NCBI GenBank assembly: GCA_041396905.1
Contig: JAWKXQ010000003.1
Span: 62,001-126,000, forward strand
From: JACXVD01 sp020446665
GTDB taxonomy: Bacteria > Pseudomonadota > Alphaproteobacteria > Sphingomonadales > Sphingomonadaceae
DNA length: 64,000 nucleotides
Direction of reading: 5' to 3'
In this document: positions 1 through 8,303 of the stretch, one piece after another
Layout of the letters: each line of letters opens with the position of its first letter
How positions within the stretch are numbered: the first letter of the stretch is position 1
Notes under the pieces: model-generated
What the model was told of the DNA's origin: nothing
Seen by the model: the letters and a program-made list of their open reading frames with translations, nothing else
Database searches by the model: none
Program-made: the position numbers and the translations under genes

Positions 1-865
1 CCAGCACACGAGCGCCCAGCCCCTCACCCTTCACGATGCTTTGCGGCACAGTCCAGGTCGGGTTGAAGATTACCCCTTCAACCGTCTCGGCCAGCTGCGG
101 TGTTGCAGTGCGACCCGGCTTGCCGACAATGGTCTTGTAGGTGCGTACGATCTTGTCATTGACCGTCAGGCGCAGCTGGAATTCTGGCACATTGGTCATC
201 AGATACTGATTGCCCAGATCGCGGGCCAGCCAGCGCCAGCGATCCATGTTTGCCCGGAGCAGTTTGCGCTTCGCAGCGTCGGATTTTGGCGTCTTCGCCA
301 GCTCTTCCTTCAGCCGCGCATAATCGGGATGGGTCGGATTGAGCTGAGCCAGCACACCGGCAATATCGCCGCTGGTCAGCGCGGTGGCCATGATCTGAGC
401 AGTGGGCATGCGGTCCGCATCAGGGTCTACCACAAACCACTGGCGCCGTGCCGACATCGGCGTGCGCCCATCACGCAAATCTTCTGCCAGCCAGCTAAAG
501 CTGGCACTCGCCGCCTGATTGAGTGCATCGCCCGGCCCACCGGCAAGCGCCAACCGCAGCCCATCGAGACCATATTCGTTCGGATCGAGCCCTTCTGCGC
601 TGATCCCTTCAATCACCGCAGCCAGTTCATTCGCATCGGCAATCGACCATTTCTGCACGGCAGGCCAGGTCTGTTGCACAACAGGAGCGGTTTCCTGCAC
701 CACCGGCTCCGAAACCACCACGCTTTCATCCGGCATGACGTCAGACTTGATCACCGGCGCGGGTTCGGGGGGAAGCAAATCCGCAGGCGCCTTCTGCGCG
801 GATAGAGAGGTCGCCAGCCCCAGCACAGCCACCTCGGCCAGCAAGCCCCGCAACGCATAGTTCAT
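1..865 (-). CDS. YcbB/LdtD-type L,D-transpeptidase, 3' part outside window
   Basis: I translated this from the minus strand. It starts MNYALRGLLAEVAVLGLATSLSAQ, a short hydrophobic export signal, and runs 288 codons to the window edge without a stop. A purine-rich AAGGGG lies about 10 bases upstream of the ATG. After a Pro/Val-rich linker comes a helical region, then WLARDLGNQYLMTNVPEFQL and FNPTWTVPQSIVKGEGLG. These match the stretch leading into the YkuD catalytic domain of YcbB/LdtD enzymes, which make 3-3 cross-links in peptidoglycan in the periplasm. The catalytic SHGC motif would lie beyond base 1 and cannot be checked. The family call is firm; activity is not shown. Confidence 0.85.
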   Translation of the reverse strand, partial: MNYALRGLLAEVAVLGLATSLSAQKAPADLLPPEPAPVIKSDVMPDESVVVSEPVVQETAPVVQQTWPAVQKWSIADANELAAVIEGISAEGLDPNEYGLDGLRLALAGGPGDALNQAASASFSWLAEDLRDGRTPMSARRQWFVVDPDADRMPTAQIMATALTSGDIAGVLAQLNPTHPDYARLKEELAKTPKSDAAKRKLLRANMDRWRWLARDLGNQYLMTNVPEFQLRLTVNDKIVRTYKTIVGKPGRTATPQLAETVEGVIFNPTWTVPQSIVKGEGLGARVL

Positions 866-1021
866 CTTTATACAGCCCCTTCCAGCCTTCCGGTGCGGCG
901 CGATGCCGCCTGATCGGCCAATGCCTTAACCCCAATTTCCCAAAAGCATCAAACAAAAGGGCTGTCTGGAAGCTGAATTGCGCCCGATTGGTGACGCCGC
1001 GCCACACCATGTTTATGGCTG

Positions 1022-1909
1022 ATGGCCATGCGACGCCATGCTGCCTTTCTGCCCATCCTTGCCACAGCGCTGGGAATCGGCCTGTTTTCGCTGATGGATG
1101 CGTTCATGAAGAGCGCTTCGCTGGCGATCGGAGCCTATAGCGCGCTACTGCTGCGTTCGCTGATCGGGCTGGCGCTGATCGGTCCGGTCTGGGTAACACT
1201 CAAGCGACAATGGCCAAGCGCCGGAGTGCTGCGAATCCATCTGATGCGCGGCGCAGTGGCAGCATCCATGGCGCTGACCTTCTTTTTCGCGCTCACCCGC
1301 CTGCCGCTGGCAGAGGCAATTGCCCTGTCCTTCATTGCTCCTCTCATAGCTCTGTGGCTGGCCGCTCTGCTGCTGGGTGAGCGCATCCGGCCGCAAGCCA
1401 TTGTCGCGGCGGTACTGGGTCTGGCCGGTACGCTGGTGATTGTGGGTGGGCGGATCGGGCGTGAACGCATGAGCGAGGAGGCTGCATGGGGGCTCGCCGC
1501 CCTTGCCTTGTCGGCAGTGCTCTATGCCTGGAACCTTGTGCTGCAACGGCAACAGGCGCTGGTCGCCCGTCCGACCGAGGTGGCTGCGTTTCAGAACGGA
1601 ATCGTTTCGCTGATCCTGCTGACGGCTGCCCCATGGTTGCTGGTTCTGCCCGATGCAGCGGGTTGGCGCGATATTGGCGCGGGGGCCGTGCTGGCAGTCA
1701 GCGCTGCGATGATCCTGTCATGGGCCTATGGCCGCGCGGAAGCGCAGGTGCTGGTGCCGGTGGAATATAGCGGCTTTCTCTGGGCCATTCTGTTTGGCTG
1801 GCTGTTCTTTGCTGAAGAAGTGACCGCCGCCACTATTGCCGGGGCTTTGCTGATTGCTGTCGGCAGCTGGATTTCTGGCCGCAGCCGGCCCGAACAAAGC
1901 GCTGTCTAG
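1022..1909 (+). CDS. DMT superfamily (EamA) inner-membrane transporter
   Basis: This 295-residue protein has about ten hydrophobic segments and two EamA-like halves. The first half includes FFALTRLPLAEAIALSFIAPL and LLLGERIRPQ, and the second FLWAILFGWLFFAEEVTAATI. The pattern of a membrane segment followed by L/F-x-E-x-x is typical of drug/metabolite exporters. The substrate cannot be predicted. ATG codons at 1022 and 1028 are both possible because no strong ribosome site precedes either. The gene is divergent from the transpeptidase on its left, and its last four bases overlap a small convergent gene. Confidence 0.85.
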   Translation: MAMRRHAAFLPILATALGIGLFSLMDAFMKSASLAIGAYSALLLRSLIGLALIGPVWVTLKRQWPSAGVLRIHLMRGAVAASMALTFFFALTRLPLAEAIALSFIAPLIALWLAALLLGERIRPQAIVAAVLGLAGTLVIVGGRIGRERMSEEAAWGLAALALSAVLYAWNLVLQRQQALVARPTEVAAFQNGIVSLILLTAAPWLLVLPDAAGWRDIGAGAVLAVSAAMILSWAYGRAEAQVLVPVEYSGFLWAILFGWLFFAEEVTAATIAGALLIAVGSWISGRSRPEQSAV

Positions 1910-2088
1910 CGATTGTCTGCGGCGGTTTCGGCCTTGGCATTCACCTGATTTTCGCTCGCTTCCGCGCTCCGGGAATGATCGAGCAAGGCAGCGGCAATGC
2001 AAAAGCAGGCGACCACCATCATCACTGCAGCGGCGACACCCGCGCGCAAGCTGGCATAGGTCTGCTGTTCGCTTTCCTGCATTTCCAT
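1906..2088 (-). CDS. Small single-span membrane protein, unknown
   Basis: The 60-residue product starts MEMQESEQQTYASLRAG, has one hydrophobic stretch (AAVMMVVACFCIAAALL) and ends in a polar tail rich in Ala, Glu and Asn. I chose the ATG at 2088 because GAGG lies 8 bases upstream; a GTG at 2106 would add six residues. It overlaps the end of the convergent transporter gene by four bases. I do not recognise a family. The ribosome site and the N-out/C-tail layout support a real gene, but at this size it could be spurious. Confidence 0.5.
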   Translation of the reverse strand: MEMQESEQQTYASLRAGVAAAVMMVVACFCIAAALLDHSRSAEASENQVNAKAETAADNR

Positions 2089-2295
2089 GTAACGACCCTC
2101 GTCCACCAGCGCTTTTCCTGCCCTTTGCAGCCCCGTGACTAGTCAAGGCTGACCCGTGCTGGCCAGTAAAGCGATGTAACTTTACGACCATCCGCCCCCT
2201 TGACCAATCGCGCGCAAACGCGCAGGTGCGCGGCAAATCTCGACTCCGCTCCATGGGGTAGACGGAGCCCACTTTATCGAAAGGACGAAGCGCCA

Positions 2296-4968
2296 ATGAC
2301 TCAGGTCGGCAAGGACACGCTCGGAACCCGCAGCACGCTGAATGTGAATGGCAAGGAATATGCCTATTACTCCTTCGCCACGGCGGCTGAAAAGATTGGT
2401 GACGTCTCCCGCCTGCCCTTCTCCATGAAAGTGCTGCTGGAAAATATGCTGCGCTTCGAAGATGGCGGCTTTACTGTCTCGACCGACGATGTGCAGGCGA
2501 TTGCCGACTGGCAGAAGAACCCGGTTACCGGCAGCGAGATCCAGTATCGCCCGGCCCGCGTGCTGTTGCAGGATTTCACCGGCGTACCCTGCGTTGTCGA
2601 TCTGGCCGCCATGCGCGATGCGATTGCCAAGCTGGGCGGCGACACCAGCAAGATCAACCCGCAGGTTCCGGTGAACCTGGTCATCGACCACTCGGTGATG
2701 GTCGATGAATTCGGCCACCCCAAGGCGTTTGAGAAGAATGTGGAGCTGGAATATGCCCGCAATGCCGAACGCTATGACTTCCTGAAATGGGGCTCCAAGA
2801 GCTTCGAGAATTTCTCCGCTGTCCCTCCGGGTACGGGCATCTGCCATCAGGTGAACCTCGAACATATCGGCAAGGGCGTATGGTCCTCGGTCGATCAGGA
2901 TGGCGCAAAGGTTGCCTATCCCGATACCTGCGTCGGCACTGACAGCCACACCACCATGATCAACGGCCTGGGCGTGCTGGGCTGGGGCGTTGGCGGGATC
3001 GAAGCCGAAGCCGCGATGCTGGGCCAGCCGGTTTCCATGCTGATCCCCGAAGTCGTGGGCTTCAAGCTGACCGGCCAGATGGCTGAAGGCATCACTGCCA
3101 CTGACCTCGTGCTGACCTGCGTGCAAATGCTGCGCGAAGTTGGCGTGGTGGGTCGCTTTGTCGAGTTCTACGGTCCCGGCGTTTCCTCGCTGAGCCTGGC
3201 CGATCGTGCCACCATCGCCAATATGGCCCCGGAATATGGCGCAACCTGCGGCTTCTTCGGCGTGGATGACAAGACGCTGGATTATCTGCGCCTCACCGGT
3301 CGCCCGGAAGCAGACATTGCGCTGGTAGAAGCCTATGCCAAGGAACAGGGCATGTGGTTCACGCCGGAAAACGAGCCGGTCTTCACCCAGACGCTGAGCC
3401 TCGACATTGGCAGCGTTGTGCCTTCGCTGGCCGGGCCCAAGCGCCCGCAGGACCGCGTCGTGCTCCCCGAAGTGGACGAGCTGTTCAATGGCGACCTGCA
3501 GAAGCTGTATGGCAAGGATGCGCCGGTCCGTGTCCCGGTGGAAGGCAAGGATCACGATATCGGCGATGGTGACGTGGTAATCGCAGCTATCACCAGCTGC
3601 ACCAACACCTCCAACCCCGATGTGCTGATCGCCGCCGGCCTCGTCGCCAAGAAGGCGAATGAGCGGGGCATGAAGCCCAAGCCGTGGGTCAAGACCAGCC
3701 TCGCACCGGGTTCGCAGGTGGTTACCGATTATCTCAACAAGGCGGGCCTGCAGGAACATCTCGACGCAATCGGTTTCGATCTCGTCGGCTATGGCTGCAC
3801 CACCTGTATCGGCAATTCCGGCCCGCTTGCCCCGGCCATCAGCCAGGCGATCAACGGCAATGACATTGTCGCTGCCTCTGTCCTGTCGGGTAACCGCAAC
3901 TTTGAAGGCCGCGTATCGCCTGATGTCCGCGCCAACTTCCTCGCTTCGCCGCCGCTGGTGGTGGCCTATGCGCTGAAGGGCACTGTGACCGAAGATTTCG
4001 TGAACACTCCGATCGGGCAGGATCAGGACGGGAATGACGTGTTCCTGAAAGACATCTGGCCGACCAATCAGGAAATCACCGACGTGCGCAGCTCCAGCAT
4101 TGACCGCGCCATGTTCGAAGCGCGCTATGCCGATGTCTATAAGGGCGACGAGCATTGGCAGGCAATCAATGTGACCGGCAGCGAAACCTATCAGTGGCGC
4201 CCGGGCAGCACCTATGTCGCCAACCCGCCCTATTTCGAAGGCATGGAAATGACTCCGGCTCCGGTGACCGACATTAACGGTGCCAAGCCTCTTGCCATTC
4301 TGGGCGATAGTGTCACCACCGACCACATCAGCCCGGCGGGTTCGATCAAGGAAGACAGCCCCGCTGGTCGCTATCTGATGGAAAATCAGGTCGCCAAGGC
4401 AGACTTCAATTCCTACGGCTCGCGCCGCGGCAACCACGAAGTGATGATGCGCGGCACCTTTGCCAATATCCGCATCAAGAACGAAATGGTTCCCGGCGTG
4501 GAAGGCGGTGTCACCACCTATAATGGCGAGCAGATGGCGATCTATGACGCCGCCATGAAGCATAAGGCCGATGGCACCCCGCTGGTGGTGATCGGCGGCA
4601 AGGAATATGGCACCGGCTCCAGCCGTGACTGGGCGGCCAAGGGCACAATCCTGCTGGGCGTGCGCGCTGTGATCGTGGAAAGCTTCGAGCGTATCCACCG
4701 CTCCAACCTGGTCGGCATGGGCGTACTGCCGCTGCAGTTCAAGGATGGCGACACACGCGAAACGCTGAACCTGCGGGGCGATGACAGCTTCACCATTTCA
4801 GGCCTGGTTGATCTCAAGCCGCAGCAGGATGTGGAGGTCAAGGTTGACCGTGCCGATGGCACCAGCTTCAGCTTCATCGCACGTTGCCGGATTGATACGG
4901 CTAATGAGCTGGAATATTACAATAATGGTGGCATCCTGCATTACGTGCTGCGCAATCTGGCATCGTAA
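2296..4968 (+). CDS. acnA: Aconitate hydratase A
   Basis: The 890-residue product is full length for the AcnA/IRP1 family. It isomerises citrate to isocitrate in the TCA cycle using a 4Fe-4S cluster. Cluster cysteines are visible in AAITSCTNTSNP and in GYGCTTCIGNSG. The C-terminal swivel domain carries GDSVTTDHISPAG and the active-site-like GSSRDWAAKG. The start is the ATG at 2296, behind AAAGGA; the frame stays open upstream to 2200, but those 32 codons do not resemble aconitase. Two exported rhodanese-domain genes follow on the same strand. Confidence 0.97.
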   Translation: MTQVGKDTLGTRSTLNVNGKEYAYYSFATAAEKIGDVSRLPFSMKVLLENMLRFEDGGFTVSTDDVQAIADWQKNPVTGSEIQYRPARVLLQDFTGVPCVVDLAAMRDAIAKLGGDTSKINPQVPVNLVIDHSVMVDEFGHPKAFEKNVELEYARNAERYDFLKWGSKSFENFSAVPPGTGICHQVNLEHIGKGVWSSVDQDGAKVAYPDTCVGTDSHTTMINGLGVLGWGVGGIEAEAAMLGQPVSMLIPEVVGFKLTGQMAEGITATDLVLTCVQMLREVGVVGRFVEFYGPGVSSLSLADRATIANMAPEYGATCGFFGVDDKTLDYLRLTGRPEADIALVEAYAKEQGMWFTPENEPVFTQTLSLDIGSVVPSLAGPKRPQDRVVLPEVDELFNGDLQKLYGKDAPVRVPVEGKDHDIGDGDVVIAAITSCTNTSNPDVLIAAGLVAKKANERGMKPKPWVKTSLAPGSQVVTDYLNKAGLQEHLDAIGFDLVGYGCTTCIGNSGPLAPAISQAINGNDIVAASVLSGNRNFEGRVSPDVRANFLASPPLVVAYALKGTVTEDFVNTPIGQDQDGNDVFLKDIWPTNQEITDVRSSSIDRAMFEARYADVYKGDEHWQAINVTGSETYQWRPGSTYVANPPYFEGMEMTPAPVTDINGAKPLAILGDSVTTDHISPAGSIKEDSPAGRYLMENQVAKADFNSYGSRRGNHEVMMRGTFANIRIKNEMVPGVEGGVTTYNGEQMAIYDAAMKHKADGTPLVVIGGKEYGTGSSRDWAAKGTILLGVRAVIVESFERIHRSNLVGMGVLPLQFKDGDTRETLNLRGDDSFTISGLVDLKPQQDVEVKVDRADGTSFSFIARCRIDTANELEYYNNGGILHYVLRNLAS

Positions 4969-4990
4969 TATGGGCTGAGGAGGCAAGGTG

Positions 4991-5419
4991 ATGAATGCTT
5001 CGAAATTCGCTTTCACGCTGACCGTGGCAGTTCTTGCCCCGTTAGGCCTGACCGCCTGTGAAGCGTCATCACCTGCCGCCAACGCGGAACAGGCGGCGAC
5101 CCCGCTGGAAGCTGTCACCACGATTGATGTGGCGGATCTTTCCGCTCAGCTTGCAGCAGGCAATGTAACGCTGATCGACGTGCGCAGGCCAGACGAATTT
5201 GCCGAAGGGCATATTGCCGGAGCAACCAATATCCCGCTCGACACATTCGATCCGGCAGCCTTGCCGCGCGAGGAAGGTAAGCAACTGATCCTCTATTGCC
5301 GATCGGGCAACCGTTCGGGCAAGGCAGCGGAACTGCTTGCCGCCCATGATGGCAGCGCCACCCATCTCGATGGCGGCATTGTTGCTTGGGAATCGGCCGG
5401 CAAGGCCGTTACGCAGTAA
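4991..5419 (+). CDS. Rhodanese-domain lipoprotein
   Basis: The 142-residue product begins with a lipoprotein signal ending in the lipobox LTAC (APLGLTACEASS), so it is probably anchored in the envelope. A single rhodanese domain follows, with LIDVRRPDEFAEGHIAGATN and the active-site loop YCRSGNRSG, whose Cys would carry the persulfide. I took the ATG at 4991 because AGGAGG ends 7 bases before it; GTG at 4988 is only 4 bases away. It sits 22 bases after acnA and is probably co-transcribed. A role in periplasmic sulfur handling is inferred. Confidence 0.85.
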   Translation: MNASKFAFTLTVAVLAPLGLTACEASSPAANAEQAATPLEAVTTIDVADLSAQLAAGNVTLIDVRRPDEFAEGHIAGATNIPLDTFDPAALPREEGKQLILYCRSGNRSGKAAELLAAHDGSATHLDGGIVAWESAGKAVTQ

Positions 5420-5498
5420 AACCGGCCATGCGGGGCCATTCAGCCCCGGTCCATCCCCGCTTTCGCATGCTCCCAACTCGATATTGGGAGGATCTGCG

Positions 5499-6023
5499 AT
5501 GCGAATGATTGCCCTTGCCACCACCGCCGCGCTGTCTGCGCTGGCGCTATCCGCTCCGGCCATGACGCAGGATGTGGCGCAGCCCGCCGCCAATCCGCAA
5601 ATCGACTATGACGGCTTCACCTCTCTGACCATTGAACTGGCCGAAGTGCGCGCCGCGCATCGTTTGCCGCTGGATCAATGGCTGGCGCTTTCCCGCGCGG
5701 ACGGGGCCATTCTGCTCGATACACGCAGCGCCGCTGCCTTTGCCGAGGGGCATATAGACGGGGCGATCAACCTGCCCTTCTCCGACTTTACCGACGAGAA
5801 GTTGGCACAGGTGCTCGGTCCGGATGTGAACCGGCCGATCTATATCTATTGCAACAACAATTTCACGGACGACATTGCTCCGATCGTGTCCAAGCGGGCA
5901 CCGCTGGCGCTCAATATCCCGACATTCATCAATCTGCACGGCTATGGCTATACCAATGTGTGGGAACTGGCCGATGTCGTCCCCACCAGCTCTGTGCCCT
6001 GGGTCCGCGCGGCAGATAGCTGA
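5499..6023 (+). CDS. Exported rhodanese-like protein
   Basis: The 174-residue product has a cleavable-looking signal (MRMIALATTAALSALALSAPAM). It carries a rhodanese fold with LLDTRSAAAFAEGHIDGAIN and the loop YCNNNFTDD, in which the active-site Cys is present but the usual Arg/Ser/Gly residues are Asn-rich. The ATG at 5499 follows GGGAGG at a good distance. It is the second secreted rhodanese in a row after acnA and ends in front of a strong terminator. The loop differs from the upstream paralogue, so the substrate may differ too. Confidence 0.8.
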   Translation: MRMIALATTAALSALALSAPAMTQDVAQPAANPQIDYDGFTSLTIELAEVRAAHRLPLDQWLALSRADGAILLDTRSAAAFAEGHIDGAINLPFSDFTDEKLAQVLGPDVNRPIYIYCNNNFTDDIAPIVSKRAPLALNIPTFINLHGYGYTNVWELADVVPTSSVPWVRAADS

Positions 6024-6031
6024 TCCCCATG

Positions 6032-6070
6032 CAAAAAGGGCGGCCCTTCGCAGGACCGCCCCTTTTTTGC
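6032..6070. terminator. Bidirectional intrinsic terminator
   Basis: A GC stem (GGGCGGCCC, loop TTCGCA, GGACCGCCC, one G-T pair) is flanked by a run of A on the left and a run of T on the right. It can therefore stop transcription of both convergent neighbours. Confidence 0.85.
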
Positions 6071-6088
6071 AGTGAAGGAAAGCTGCGC

Positions 6089-8068
6089 TTAGGCCGCTTT
6101 CTTCTGCTTGAACTTGCGGCGACCAAGCACGGCAGCTGCCGCTGCACCGAACAGGATCGTCATCGGCGGAGCCGGGACCGGCGTACCGCTGCTGCCGCCC
6201 GAGGAAGACGAACCGCTGCTGGAAGAGCTCGACGAGGAAGACGAAGAGCTGGAGCCGCTGCTCGATCCGGTCGACGTGCCACCCGAAGAAGACGAGCTGG
6301 ACGAGGACGAAGACCCGCTGGAGCTGCTGGTCGAAGTCGTGCCGATGCCCGAAGTTGTCGAGCTGGTCGAAATCCCGCCGCTGCTCGACGAGCTTGACGA
6401 GGAAGACGAGCTGGAAGAGCTGGAAGAGCTGGAGCTGCTGCCCGACGAACCCGAACCACCCGAGGAGGAGGACGAACCGCTGGAGCTGCCCGAGGAAGAG
6501 CCGCTGGAAGAACCGCCGAAGCTCGACGAACCGCCCGAAGAGGAGCTCGACGAAGAACTGGAAGAGCTGGAACTGCTCGACGAGCTGCCGCCGCTGGAAC
6601 CGCCATAGCTCGACGAACCGCCTGAGCTGCAGCCTGAGGACGAGGACGACCCGCTGGAGCTGCCCGAGGAAGAACCACCCGAGGAGCCACCCGAACCGCC
6701 ACCCGAGCTGGACGAGGACGAAGAGCTGGACGAGCTGGAGCTGCTGCTCGAAGAGCTGCCGCCGCTGGAACCACCATAGCTGGTCGAACCGCCCGAGCTA
6801 CCGCCCGAAGAAGAGGACGAACTGCTGGAGCTGGACGAGGAAGACGAGCTGGAGCTGCCCGAAGAGCTGCCACCGGTCGAACCGCCATTCGAACCACCCG
6901 ATGTGGAGGTCGAGCTGGACACGTTACCCGAAGTCGAACTCGAGCTGGAAACATTGCCCGAGGTCGAGGACGAGCTGGAAACATTGCCTGAAGAGCTGGA
7001 GGTGCTGGTCACGCTGCCCGAGCTGGTCGAGGTCGAGCTGTAATTGCCCGAAGAGCTCGAAACATTCCCGGACGAACTCGACACGCTGCCAGTTGAGCTG
7101 GAGACATTGCCAGAGGAACTGGAAACGCTGCCGGTCGAACTGGACACATTGCCGGAACTGCTAGAGACAGCGCCAGTCGAGCTGGAGACTGCACCGGTCG
7201 AGCTCGAAACATTGCCCGATGTCGTCGATGTCGTGCTGGTCACGCCGCCAGTCGAGGTCGAAACACCACCCGTGCTGGTCGAAGTGGAGACACCGCCGGT
7301 CGAAGTCGAAACGCCGCCCGTCGTGGTGGTGCTGCCACCGCTGCTGACATCAATATCAATGTCGATATCGCCTGACGAACCGCCCGAGCTTGTTGTGGTG
7401 GAAGAACCGCCGCCGGAAGAGGTCGTGGTCGAACCGCCGCCCGAGGTCGTGGTCGTGGAACCGCCACCCGAAGTGGTCGTGGTCGAGCCGCCGCCGGAAG
7501 AAGTCGTGGTGGACGTGACATTCACGCTGCCACCGCCGCTGGAACCGCCACCGCCGAAGAAGCCGCCAAAGAAGCCGCCTCCGAAACCGCCGCCAAAGCC
7601 GCCACCGCCGCCGATCACAGTCACGCCGCCGCTGCTGCCGCCGCCAATCGGGCCTTGCGGCATCGGCGGAAGAGGAGCCGGGATCGGGGCCATCACCATG
7701 CGATAGGCAGGCGCGCAATCTGCATCATAGGCGCCGCCTTCGACATAACGCCCGCCTGCATAGTCAGCGCCGGCCGATCCGCCGATCATCCGGCCACCAG
7801 GGCCGTGCATGTCAGGGCCACCCATGGGCTCGCATTCGACCACGCGCTTGACCACGCGCCGCTTGCGCTGGATCGTCTTGGGCACGCGCCGTTCTGCAAC
7901 GGTCCGGTCCTTGATATAACGGACCGGTGTGGTCTTGACGTCCTTGACGGACTTGTAAGACGGGGCATCCGTCACCGGCGGTTCAGCGACGTGCACTGCA
8001 CCACCTGCAAGAAGCGCACCGCCCGCTGCAGTCGCGGACAATTTCGCAAGGGCCATTTTTACCGACAT
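6089..8068 (-). CDS. Ser/Gly/Thr-repeat surface protein with PEP-CTERM-like tail
   Basis: I read a 659-residue protein starting MSVKMALAKLSATAAGGALL, an export signal; an ATG at 8158 would add 30 unlikely residues. Next come a basic patch with RKRRVVKRVV (about residues 50-75), a Pro-rich segment (PIPAPLPPMPQGPIGGG), and Gly/Phe-rich runs (GGGFGGGFFGGFFGGGG). After these, more than 400 residues are almost only Ser, Gly and Thr, including about ten heptads of the form G-(N/S/A)-V-S-S-S-(T/S). The end reads VPAPP, a hydrophobic span, then GRRKFKQKK. That matches the PEP-CTERM sorting-signal layout, although the motif is VPAPP rather than the common PEP. The likely fate is exosortase-type processing and surface display, by inference; no exosortase is in the window. 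Confidence 0.8.
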   Translation of the reverse strand: MSVKMALAKLSATAAGGALLAGGAVHVAEPPVTDAPSYKSVKDVKTTPVRYIKDRTVAERRVPKTIQRKRRVVKRVVECEPMGGPDMHGPGGRMIGGSAGADYAGGRYVEGGAYDADCAPAYRMVMAPIPAPLPPMPQGPIGGGSSGGVTVIGGGGGFGGGFGGGFFGGFFGGGGSSGGGSVNVTSTTTSSGGGSTTTTSGGGSTTTTSGGGSTTTSSGGGSSTTTSSGGSSGDIDIDIDVSSGGSTTTTGGVSTSTGGVSTSTSTGGVSTSTGGVTSTTSTTSGNVSSSTGAVSSSTGAVSSSSGNVSSSTGSVSSSSGNVSSSTGSVSSSSGNVSSSSGNYSSTSTSSGSVTSTSSSSGNVSSSSSTSGNVSSSSSTSGNVSSSTSTSGGSNGGSTGGSSSGSSSSSSSSSSSSSSSSSGGSSGGSTSYGGSSGGSSSSSSSSSSSSSSSSSSGGGSGGSSGGSSSGSSSGSSSSSGCSSGGSSSYGGSSGGSSSSSSSSSSSSSSSSSGGSSSFGGSSSGSSSGSSSGSSSSSGGSGSSGSSSSSSSSSSSSSSSSSSSSGGISTSSTTSGIGTTSTSSSSGSSSSSSSSSSGGTSTGSSSGSSSSSSSSSSSSSGSSSSGGSSGTPVPAPPMTILFGAAAAAVLGRRKFKQKKAA

Positions 8069-8303
8069 GGGCAAGCTCTCTAAATTGCTTTTCGGGCTGC
8101 CCGGACCCGGCGGCTCCGGTTCCAGGCACATCCCTGTCCTGCCTATGAACGCCGCCACCTGTTAACCGGCAATCACATTAACCATCATTTTCTGGCCTGA
8201 GAGCGAATTTTTTTCTGTTCGGGACGCCGGATTCAGCGGAGTGTCCCACTATGGAACCACTTCCGGCGAAAGTACGAATGCGCTGTTAACTTTTGCGGGC
8301 AAC

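Noticed and set aside
41..805. A 254-codon plus-strand frame at the left edge
   Set aside because: The minus strand carries the L,D-transpeptidase there, with a signal peptide and homology. The plus reading is Arg/His-rich without motifs.
2182..4698. An 838-codon open frame antisense to acnA
   Set aside because: Its translation is rich in His, Gly and Arg with no family resemblance. It arises from the codon bias of acnA on the other strand.
7040..7215. Regular 21-base repeats considered as a CRISPR array
   Set aside because: The units are contiguous, encode in-frame heptads and have no unique spacers.
6108..7706. Long plus-strand frames of Pro/Glu/Leu-rich repeats opposite the surface protein
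   Set aside because: They mirror the Ser/Gly/Thr repeats of the minus-strand gene. They lack signal peptides or ribosome sites and break into pieces, while the minus-strand frame is continuous with a signal and a sorting tail.
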